Of a stretch of DNA of 64,000 nucleotides, positions 34,041 to 43,195 are shown one piece after another (positions within the stretch are counted from its first letter, which is position 1; each line of letters starts with the position of its first letter). Location of the stretch: NCBI GenBank assembly GCA_037176705.1, contig CM073890.1, positions 93,920,591 to 93,984,590 on the forward strand. The letters are read 5' to 3'. Source of the stretch: Molossus alvarezi (lineage: Eukaryota; Chordata; Mammalia; Chiroptera; Molossidae). Position numbers and translations under genes: made by a program. The notes under the pieces are model-generated. The model had not been told where the DNA came from. It saw only the letters and a program-made list of their open reading frames with translations, and did no database searches.

Positions 34041-35321
34041 TGAATTATAAATGTGTGCTATGTGTTATTTGTGACACACCAAATAGTTTAGCTGGCAAGA
34101 TATAAAGAGAAAGAAACCTCACCATATCTTCAGGAATCAACAACACTAGCAACAACAACAAAACTTTAAAAGACAGGGAAGGAAAAATCCCTTCATGGAT
34201 ACAATTATCTCAGTTGGCAGCAAGAAGTCCAAAAGTTCTCATATGAAATGGCTAGAATTCTCATGGCAAGAAATGAACTTGTCCCAAAATAAATGGCTCT
34301 GCAAATGAGCCCAAAGAGTTCCAGCACAATCAAATTAATAGGTTTGGTTTTGGGGGTGGAGCAGATGTACATAAACATCACATTAGCCATTCTGAGAACT
34401 ATTTGCAGAGTTTTAAAGACAACTGTACTACCTTCACAGTGACCCCATGGGTAATGATGTTCTCAGATCTGGACATCAGGAAATCTTTAAATATGTACTT
34501 GATCAGTGAGAAGAAAGCCATGCTGACCCTGAATGTGATTATGAGTTCAGTTGACACCTTAATAGGAAAACAAAATATCCAAAGTCTGTTAGAGTCACTA
34601 AAGCATATAATGTCCTGGAACAGGAAGTCGTTGTACTGTGCATTCTTGCAGGAGGTGTAACATTTCAGATGTGTTTTCTCAGGCTGGAGATTACTTGGGA
34701 AATGAGCGTATAACAATCATAAGACAGACAAATCACCACTCACATCCTGAATAAATTCTGACTTCATCTTTGGACTGTGGTTTTCTTTGGAACCCTCAGT
34801 TGCTTTTGAAGCATAGTGCATGCTTAAAACCCACCAAACGGGCTCTCACATGAAGCTTGGGGAGATATAAATGTGAGATTAGAGGATACTAGACACTGAA
34901 GTAATGTGGGAATTGCTAAAACACCAGTGTAGCCCTGGATCTATCAGTGCTGCAGCTTTGCTACTGATCGGCTCAGTGAGCTTTGGAACAGGGCGGTCTT
35001 TGTGCCTTGCCCACTCCACCAAGGCCCACGAGGTACCATGGTTTCGGACTTCTCTCTCATTTATAAAAATGAACGGTCTGGAATCTAAAGTAGCTATACG
35101 AAAGAGCAATTACATGAACAAATGTGCACGTAACTTCATTTTGTTTTACATTATTTCTTTTGCAAAACTTTTTGTTTTATACTCAAGCTGCCTTATCAGC
35201 TAACATAGCCATTGTACACTGTTTGCAAGGGTCACTTGAGGGCTAGGACTATGGTGAGGTGAGTGAGGCGCTTACCTTGAGCACAAACTTTGAGGTTGCC
35301 AAATATCTCAACAATCAAGGT
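34041..35321. other. Unassigned stretch with weakly coding-like frames
   Basis: No repeat recognised. Antisense frames 34399-34716 (105 codons) and 34205-34390 (61 codons) lie on the same strand in different frames, and a plus-strand frame covers 34403-34660. I cannot match either strand to a known protein. Confidence 0.35.
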
Positions 35322-35330
35322 AAGTGATAT

Positions 35331-35529
35331 GTATTTTTTTTGTATTATTGATTTTTTAAGGGAGAGAGAGATAGAAACATTGATGAGAGAAACATTGATT
35401 TGCTGCCTCCTGCACGCCCCCTACTGGGGATGTAGCCCACAACCAGGGCATGTGCCCTGACCAGGAATTGAACTGAGACCTCTCAGTCCATGGGACCACG
35501 CTCAATCCACTGATCCACACCGGCCCAGC
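35331..35529 (-). mobile_element. tRNA-derived SINE, subtype B
   Basis: Antisense copy with a 9-bp TSD (aagtgatat at 35322-35330 and 35530-35538). Body 'ttattgattttttaagggagag', 'ctgcctcctgcacgccccc', head 'atccactgatccacaccggcc'. Confidence 0.9.
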
Positions 35530-35555
35530 AAGTGATATTTTTAGTTCAGTATTTT

Positions 35556-35819
35556 TTATTTATTTTATTTTTTTTATCCTCACCCGAGGACATTTTTCCA
35601 TTTTTTGTTCAGGTAGAGTGGGAGGGAGAGAGAGAAACAGAGAGAGAGAGAGAGAGAAACATCGATGTGAAAGGGACACATCAAGTGGCTGCCACCCGCA
35701 CAACTGACCAGGGCTTGGGACAAACTGCAGCCGAGGTACGTGCCCTTAGCGGGAACCGAACCCGGGTCTCTCAGGACCGCAGGCCGACGCTCTAACCGCT
35801 GAGCCAAACCGGCCAGGGC
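35556..35819 (-). mobile_element. Young Ves SINE, full length
   Basis: Antisense copy with perfect 14-bp TSD tagttcagtatttt (35542-35555 and 35820-35833). The head reads gccctggccggtttggctcag on the minus strand, and CpGs in the head ('ccgaacccg', 'cgacgctctaaccgc') are intact, which indicates a recent insertion. It lies 26 bp from the older subtype-B copy in the same orientation. Confidence 0.97.
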
Positions 35820-35833
35820 TAGTTCAGTATTTT

Positions 35834-36276
35834 AAAAACCAAATTGACGGACCATGGCTCACAGGTCAGCTGCCAATTTTTGTAAATAGTTTTTTGGAAC
35901 CAGGGCCAGCATTTGGGCACGTCCAGTGAGGCACAGTATCAGATCCTGCCTGTACATATATTTTTATTGCTTATCATAGATTTTTTTCGGCATTAATTTT
36001 GGTTTAAAAAATTATTTCATATATCTAAATTGCCTTCTAAGCTTCCTCCCACTGCCATCAATTTTGGCAGTGAGCAAATCATCCAAAATTAAGAGCAACT
36101 GGCATCTAGTACACAAAGCTGACACCTGTCCTGCCTTCCCCACCCCATCAGAGCTTTCTCCCTTCTTAGGGGCATAGTCAGTCTCACGCCTTGTTCCCCT
36201 AGTTTCCTTCCTTTTCCTCTCACAGCTAGGTTCCCATCCCAGGTGGACATTTCTCACATCCATAGTACATCGTTAT
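35834..36276. other. Unassigned stretch
   Basis: 35850-35915 ('cagctgccaatttttgtaaatagttttttgg') resembles a fragment of an old hAT repeat; the rest is not recognised. Confidence 0.35.
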
Positions 36277-37852
36277 TTTCTTTATTGATTTTTTTAGAAG
36301 GTGTGGGGGGAGAGGAAAGAGAGGGCGAGCAAAACATCAATTTGTTGTTCCACTTATTTATGCATTCATTGGTTGATTTTTTTAAAAATAAATTTTTGTT
36401 TTCATCACCTTTTTCGCCTTCTATGCCCTCCTCTACCTCCACTCCTGCAATCGCCAAAATGTTGTTATGCCCATGACTTCTCTCTCTCTCTTATTTCTTT
36501 TTGCTCAATCCCCCCTGCCCCCGCTGTCTGCCTTCTCTCTATCTATGAGTCTGTCTCTGTTTTAGTTCAGTTTGTTCATTAAATTCCACATATGAGTGAA
36601 ATCATATGGTACTTGTCTTTCTCTAACTGGCTTATTTCGCTTAGCATGATGTTCTCCAGGCCCATCCATGCTGTCACAAAAGGTAAAATTTTCTTCCTTT
36701 TTATGGTGGAGTAGTACTCCATTGTGTAAATGTACCACAGCTTTTTTATCCACTCATCTACTGATGGACACTTGGGCTGTTTCCAGATCTTGGCTATTAT
36801 AAACAACACTGCAATGAACATGGGGTACACATATTCTTTTGAATTAATGTTTCAGGTTTTTTCTGATAAATTCCCAGAGAGGAATCACTGGGTCATAAGA
36901 CAGTTCTGTGTTTAATTTTTTGAGGTAACTCCATACCACTTTCCACAGTGGCTGCACCAATCTGCATTCCCACCAATAATGCATGAGGTTTCCTTTTTCT
37001 CCACATCCTTGCCAACACTTATTGTTTGATGATTTATTGATGATTAAATCAATAAATTTAGGTGAGGTTAAATCTCATTGTGGTTTTAATTTGCATTTCT
37101 CTGTGATTAGTGATGTTGAACATCCTTTCATATGTCTATTGGTCATCTGTATGTCCTCTTTGGAGAAGTGTCTATTCAGGTCTCCTGCCCATTTTTAAAT
37201 TGGATTGTTTGGGGTTTTTTGGGGGGTGCTGAGTTTTATAAATTCTTTATAAATTTTGAATATTAACCCCTTATCAGATGTGTCATTGGTGAAATATGTT
37301 CTCCCATTTGTTTTGTTGATGGTTTCCTTTGCTATGTAAAATCTCTTTAGTTTGATGTAGTCCGTTTGTTTATTTTTTCTTTTGTTTCCCTTGTCTGAGG
37401 AGATATTTCGAAAAAAAACATTGCTATGAGAAAGGTCTGTGATTTTACTGCCTACATTTTCTTCTAGGACTTTTATGGATTTTAGCCTAACATTTAAGTA
37501 TAAAATCCATTTTGAGTTTTTTCTTGTATGGTATAAGAAAGTGGTCTAATTTCTCTTTCTCTGTTTTTTTGTTTCTTTCTTTTTCTTTTTTTTTGCATGT
37601 ATCTGTCCAATATTCCCAATACCATTTATTGAATAGACTATCTTTAGTCCATTGTATGTTTTGGCCTCCTTTATCAAATATTAATTGACTACAAAGGCAT
37701 GGATTTATTTCTGGGTTCTCTGTTCTGTTCCATTGATCTGTATGTATGTTTTTATGCATTGATTCTTTTATGTGCCCTGACCTGGAATTGAACTGGCAAC
37801 TTTGGCATGTTGGGATGACGCTCTAACCAGCTGAACTACCCAGCCAGGACCA
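36277..37852 (-). mobile_element. Older tRNA-derived SINE split in two by an L1
   Basis: Left part 36277-36370 ('ttattgatttttttagaagg', 'catcaatttgttgttccac', 'ttatgcattcatt'). Right part 37751-37852 ('ttatgcattgattcttttatgtgccctgacc', 'gctctaaccagctgaactacccagccagg'). Joined without the L1 and one TSD they give one antisense SINE of a widely distributed older type, distinct from canonical Ves. Confidence 0.8.
36371..37750 (-). mobile_element. 5'-truncated L1 inserted in an older SINE
   Basis: Antisense 1.38-kb L1 covering the last part of ORF2 to the tail, with a T-rich left end (antisense A tail, 36372-36395). The 14-bp TSD is tttatgcattcatt (36357-36370) and tttatgcattgatt (37751-37764), one mismatch. 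Readable ORF2 C-terminal pieces include an 83-codon frame at 36579-36830 with PKCPSVDEWIKKLWYIYTMEYY and a 90-codon frame at 37487-37759. Frame breaks between them make it a pseudogene. Confidence 0.92.
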
Positions 37853-38292
37853 GTTATTTTTCAGTATCCTTTTTCTTCCTCTCTTCAAATTATCAGGATG
37901 ACTTTTTACTTAGGATATTAAAAAAAAATCTGATTTGGATGTGAAAGAAAGCATTATAAAGAACCTGTGAAAATAGGGTGGCCTTGGGCAAGTTCCTTAG
38001 CTTTGATGGATCTGCTGTCTCCATCTGTAAAGTAGTTGACTGATTACCTTTCCTTCAAGCTGTACAGTTTCTAGATCATAGATTATATACCTGAACTGCC
38101 AAAGATCATGAGAGTACCTGAACGTTCAGGTAATCCATTTGTAAATTAAGTACTTGTATATCATACATGTATGCTAACACACATACATTATTATTATTTT
38201 AAATACAGTATTACATTTACTGGAATGCATTTTTTAAACTTCATATTAATTTAATGACCTATAAATGGCATCAGACATTAGTGTGTCTGATG
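37853..38292. other. Mostly unassigned stretch with short MIR fragment
   Basis: 'ggccttgggcaagttccttagc' with 'ctccatctgtaaagtag' at about 37975-38060 is an antisense MIR core. The rest is not recognised. Confidence 0.45.
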
Positions 38293-38308
38293 AAAAATAC
38301 AGGATCAT

Positions 38309-38517
38309 GCCCCTCCAGTGTGGCTTAGTGGTTGAGCATTGACCCATGCATCAAGAGGTCATTGGTTCAATTCCTGATCAGGGCACATGCTGAGGTTGTG
38401 GGCTCAATCCCCTGTAGGGGGCGTGCAGGAGGCGGCCAATCAATGTTTTCTCTTATCCATGTTTCTATCTCTCTCTCCCTCTCCCTTCCTCTCTCTCTAA
38501 AATCAATAAAGGAAAAA
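38309..38517 (+). mobile_element. tRNA-derived SINE, subtype B
   Basis: Sense copy with perfect 16-bp TSD aaaaatacaggatcat (38293-38308 and 38518-38533). 'gtgtggcttagtggttgagc', 'ggttcaattcctg', CT body and 'aaaatcaataaaggaa' tail. The perfect TSD shows that subtype B was also active fairly late. Confidence 0.93.
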
Positions 38518-38640
38518 AAAAATACAGGATCATACCTGAAAAAGCTTACATTAGAAAAGAGCCCAAACTACTGACATAGCATTATCCTGTGTATATGTAT
38601 TTAAAACACATAAACAGATATACTTTAAACAGTTTTTTTT

Positions 38641-38873
38641 TTTTTAAATCCTCATCCAAGGACATTTTTCCATTTTTTATTCAGATGGAGTGGGAGGGAG
38701 AGAGAGGAGAAACATCGGTGTGAAAGGGACACATCAAGTGGCTGCCACCCGCACGACCCAAGCAGAGCCTTTGACAAACTGCAACCGAGGTACATGCCCT
38801 TAGCAGGAACCAAACCCGGGTCTCCTGGCACTGCAGACCGACGCTCTAACCGCTGAGCCAAACCAGCCAGGGC
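38641..38873 (-). mobile_element. Ves SINE, full length
   Basis: Antisense copy with TSD taaacagtttttttt (38626-38640 and 38874-38888). Antisense 3' segment 'atcctcatccaaggac', purine body and intact tRNA-like head. Confidence 0.94.
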
Positions 38874-38888
38874 TAAACAGTTTTTTTT

Positions 38889-39671
38889 TATTAAAAATTT
38901 TAAGTAAAACCAGCTCAAAAGAACACTAAAAAGTTAGAGGATCTGCAGCTATCATTCAGATACATTAAAAAATCATCTATGTTCAGTTCAGTTTTTTAAA
39001 AATATTGCTTCTCTTTAAGTCATCAATATTTAATTTTAATAGGAAAATTCCTTGAATTTTGCCAGCATGCCTGAATGAGAATGTGCAAATTGCACACAAT
39101 CCCCATGGAAATAACCTTGTGATCCCTGCATTTTATTTAGGTCAGCATGGCCAGCAGTGACCACCCCTTCCTTCTTTATGCAAATGCTCTGAAGAAAAGA
39201 AAAATATGCAACCCCGATGGGAGTTGGGGGTGGGGAAATCTGAGAAGCAGAGAAGGGCAGCGAGCCAGGAAGGCCCTGAACTGGGGAGCTCCAGCTTTGG
39301 GCAGCTCCAGAAAAGCAGTTTTTAAATTATCTGCATGCCTGGGGTGGCAAGGTAGATCCACATAGCTACTACTTCCTCCCCTGACTTGAAGGTGGACTGA
39401 CCAAGTTGATAGAAATATAATTAGCTTTTTGTCAGACAAGGACTAGGTAAGGTAATCTTGTCTCCCTACTTTCCCTTTGACCCAGCTCCAGGCCTCCCAG
39501 ACGCCCAGGGACCTTTCACTGCTCCCATCTGATCACGTGGCTTCTTCAGGCCCCTGGGATTCCTGGATAAAGGGCGACCTCTGAGCTGGACATTCAAGCT
39601 CTGTTGTGAGCAGGTCCCTGCCTTCAGTTCTGGCTGTAGATCCTACCATGCAGAGCACAGCTCAACAGTCT
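38889..39671. other. Unassigned stretch
   Basis: No feature recognised. Two overlapping frames at 39147-39439 lack domain signal. Confidence 0.4.
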
Positions 39672-40300
39672 TCAGCCTACACACTTTTTATTTCATTTCA
39701 CTTTTTATGAGGTTTAAGTGCATTTATCACAAGTGTACAACTTAATGATTAAAAAAATTTTTGTTTCCTTTATTGATTTTACTAAGAGAGGAAGTGAGAG
39801 GGAGAGATAGATAGAAACATCGATGAGAGAGAATATCGATTGGCTGCCTTCAGCATGCCCCTCCCCCCCCTCCGGGGATCAGGCTCACAACTGGGCATGT
39901 GTCCTGACCAGGAATCAAACCGGTGACCTCTTCGTGCATGGGTTGATGCTCAGCCACTGAGCCACACCGACCGGACCAACTTAATGATTTTAATATATTT
40001 TTGTACCCAGATGTAACCATAGCCAGCTCAATTCATAAACACTTTTCTCACTCCAGAAGTTTTCCTCCTGCGCCTTCCCTGTCTATACACACCCCACTCA
40101 CCACCCCAGGTTTTGCCTGTTCTCAGAATGAGAACACAATATATGAATGAAAGTACACAATATGTATTATTTTGTCTGTCTCCTTTCAACATAAATGCTG
40201 GTGAAATTCATCCTTGTTGTACATATATTTATTTCATTTTTCTTGCTGAGTAGTATTCCAGTGTATGAATATATCACAATGTATATATCCACTCGTAGCT
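39672..40300 (-). mobile_element. Old L1 3'-end fragment split by a SINE
   Basis: Antisense old L1: 'ttatgaggtttaagtgcatttatcacaagtgtacaac' at left. After the SINE, 'gtaaccatagccagctcaattc', 'aacataaatgctggtg' and 'gctgagtagtattccagtgtatg' follow the antisense L1 order. Long dead. Confidence 0.72.
39751..39976 (-). mobile_element. tRNA-derived SINE, subtype B
   Basis: Antisense copy with 13-bp TSD caacttaatgatt (39738-39750 and 39977-39989), perfect. It carries a C8 run (39863-39870) and the B-type body 'ttattgattttactaagag'. Inserted in an old L1. Confidence 0.93.
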
Positions 40301-40794
40301 CTCTTATACTACTTAGCATAGTAGTAGAAGGTATGAATGGAAAGGCACTTGGAGGCTTAGCCACGGGCTGGGAGGCAGTTTCCTATGGCCTCAGAGAGAC
40401 TCACTTCTGGTACATTGTCTGGCTTGAATCTGGTAGCCTTGGTAGCATGAATTGTGAAATTAAGCAGAGGGACCAAGAGTAACCACGTCTTCAGGCCTTG
40501 GTTAGAAAATCAGCACCCATTTTTTAATATATAATGAGAAATACAACGGTCATATATTTAGGTCACTACATTTATATATATTTTAAATGGTTCTGTGATA
40601 TTTATGGAGCCTTTCTTCCAAAGAATTATGAATACATTTAAATAATGAGTCACCACAACATTCTGATAAATAGATTGTTGGAATTTATGAATGCATAATT
40701 TGGGATAAAAGGAAGAATTAAGGCTACCTAAGACAAATTTGCAAGGAAAAAAAATCAACTTTAACCATATTTCTGCTTTTTTCACCTCAAGCCC
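40301..40794. other. Unassigned stretch
   Basis: No feature recognised. Confidence 0.4.
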
Positions 40795-41000
40795 AGAGGC
40801 AGTGCACCGTGTAGTTAGGCTGCAGGCTCTGGGGCCAGAAGTTAGTGGGTTTAGATATGTGCTCTGCTCCCATCCTTTTTACCTTGGGCAAGTGACACTG
40901 CCTCTCCTTGCCTCAGCTATGCCGCCGAGAAGAATGGGGTGCTAATAGGAAGGAGTTCAGTGAGCTGACAAAGACGGGGTGATTTGGACAATGCCAGCAT
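40795..41000 (-). mobile_element. MIR SINE fragment
   Basis: 'ggctgcaggctctggggccagaag', 'accttgggcaagtgacactgcctctcc' and 'gaagaatggggtgctaatagg' follow antisense MIR order. Confidence 0.7.
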
Positions 41001-41925
41001 GTAGCAAGCAATTTTAAAATGTTAAAAATACTAGTGTTATTACTGTTTTGGCATCAATGGTCACTTTCCTCATTCTCAGAAAATTAGATCACATTTATGA
41101 ATTACTAACTACGAAGGCCTCGACTTGAAGTTGTTATGACAAAACAATCACTTTTAAGTTCCTGAGGGACACACAGGTATTTCTAGAGAAGGATCAGTGT
41201 TGGTTATTATGTTCAACACATATTCTTTTCATGGAAACTATAAGGTTAGAAAAAAAAGACCAAATATAAGTCAAAGCATCCTAAGGTAATTTAAATGTTA
41301 TAAATAAATATCCCAAGGTGGTTACAATGTTTTAAATAAATGTCCCTATGTTAGGGACACAGGCTTGTATATCTGGTTTGTTTGTGCTATTTAGAACACT
41401 GTTCTAGAAAAGTAGAAAATCTGAGGCATTTATTAAAGCTGAGGCCTCTTCTAGGATGTTGCTAAGGAAATTTCACAATCTAGGGCTACTAATTAAAATT
41501 AATTCTGCTTATTGTGCATAAATTAGGTCCTAATGAGGAGAGAAATTGCAGTAAAATAATTAAAGAATGAAAATACCTGCTCTGAATAAAAAAGCAAGGG
41601 AGCTTTACACTCCCAATTCTATCTTGTTTCTCTTTAGCTGCAGTTGGTTAAAAGGAAAGCAGCTCTGAGAACAGAGAGATGGAAAATCAAAACAAAATCT
41701 TTCGTGTAATTAGGTTATACAATCTAGGCAGCGCACATAAGAACACCTGTGAATGGTAGAGAATGAAGTCTTTGTAGCCGTTGAAAGATAAGCCACTCAG
41801 GGGCTCTTTAGCACAAGACCAGTCCAGAAGTAAAGGGCAAGCGCTCAGGAAAGGATGTGATTCTAAGCCAGAATGACACGAATATAAATAGTCAAGGATC
41901 AGTGTCAGAAGAACCAAATTACATT
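41001..41925. other. Unassigned AT-rich stretch
   Basis: No feature recognised. Confidence 0.4.
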
Positions 41926-41935
41926 GTAATCATTT

Positions 41936-42172
41936 TTTTTTTATCCTCACCCAAGGACATTTTTCCACTTTTTGTTTAGATAGAGTGGGAGGGAGAGAGA
42001 GGAAGAGAGAGAGAGAAACATCGACGTGAAAGGGACACATCAAGTGGCTGCCACCTGCACGGCCGGGGACAAACTGCAACCGAGGTACGTGTCCTTAGCA
42101 GGAACTGAACCCGGGTCTCTCTGGACCGGAGGCCAATGCTCTAACCACTGAGCCAAACCAGCCAGGGCCAGC
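41936..42172 (-). mobile_element. Ves SINE with internal deletion
   Basis: Antisense copy with a 10-bp TSD gtaatcattt (41926-41935, 42173-42182). It lacks about 15-20 bp between 'cacctgcacg' and 'gccggggac' compared with the other copies. Head and B-box region are kept. Confidence 0.92.
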
Positions 42173-42182
42173 GTAATCATTT

Positions 42183-42645
42183 ATATCTTTCAAAGGTTAC
42201 TTTTGAAAAATAACGTATATCAATGAATGTATTCAAGTTCTACTCTTTTAATGAAAATAATTATTTTTACATAGAGGGAAAGGAGGTGTGGGTGTCCGTT
42301 CTCAAGATGGCATCAGAGGTCACAGTCTGGGGACTCCTAGATGAAATCTGCCTGCAAACCCGTTTTTGATTATCTACACTGGGTTTAAAAATATTTTTGA
42401 ACCCTAACTCAAAAAAAGAACGTATTACATTTTTTAAAATCTCAATTTCTGGCTTTGCTCACAAACCCTGAGATGTTCTAGCAGCACGGGGCCAGGGTTC
42501 CTGCCCTGAGTAGTGACTGCTCCTCTGCAGTTTAACAAGGTCCCAGTTTGGTCTGCCCCTCTGTACCTGCAGGCCCTGGAAGCTTTTGTGTGTGCTTATG
42601 CTGGTGGAGGTGTCCTAGGGGTGAAGGACAGACAGTAGGGCCTTT
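42183..42645. other. Unassigned stretch
   Basis: 'gttctcaagatggc' at about 42299-42312 resembles the start of an L1-type 5'UTR, but nothing else supports an L1 here. Confidence 0.35.
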
Positions 42646-42658
42646 GGAAATCTTTTTT

Positions 42659-42917
42659 TTTTTTTTTTTTTTTTTTTTTATCCTCACCTGAGGACATTTT
42701 TCCATTTTTTGTACAGACAGAGTAGGAGGGAGAGAGAGGAAGAGAGAGAGAGGGAAACATCGATGTGAAAGGGACACATCGAGTGGCTGCCACCCACACG
42801 ACCAACCAGGGCCGGGAACAAACTGCAACCGAGGTACATGCCCTTAGCGGGAACCGAACCCGGGTCTCTCCGGACCGCAGGCGGACGCTCTAACCGCTGA
42901 GCCAAACCGGCCAGGGC
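42659..42917 (-). mobile_element. Young Ves SINE, full length
   Basis: Antisense copy with 13-bp perfect TSD ggaaatctttttt (42646-42658 and 42918-42930), long T tract (antisense A tail) and CpG-rich intact head. Near-consensus over its length. Confidence 0.96.
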
Positions 42918-43089
42918 GGAAATCTTTTTTAAGGCAAAAATGTATCTGTGTATGTTTGAAGGCAAACAGATGGGAGTATTGTGGGATCTCTTTGGGGATT
43001 CTAATGGACAAGCCTTTGGTCCACTTGCAAGATGGTACCAGGCACTTCTCAGGTAGCTTTTGGGGTATAAATATTTGGATAATTATCTC

Positions 43090-43195
43090 TAGACTGAACT
43101 TCTCCAGGGTGGGGACCCAGTCTCATTCATCTTGTCCCCAGTTTAGCATAGTGTATGGCACATAGTTGGTGCTTAATATCTATTAAATAAATAAG
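43090..43195 (+). mobile_element. L2 3'-terminal fragment
   Basis: 'gggtggggacccagtctcattc', 'agtgtatggcacatagttggtgcttaatatctatt' is the sense L2 3' end. It supplies the target site of the HAL1-like insertion that follows. Confidence 0.65.

Noticed and set aside
42299..42312. AAGATGG-type motif suggesting an L1 5' end
   Set aside because: No L1 5'UTR, ORF or TSD follows.
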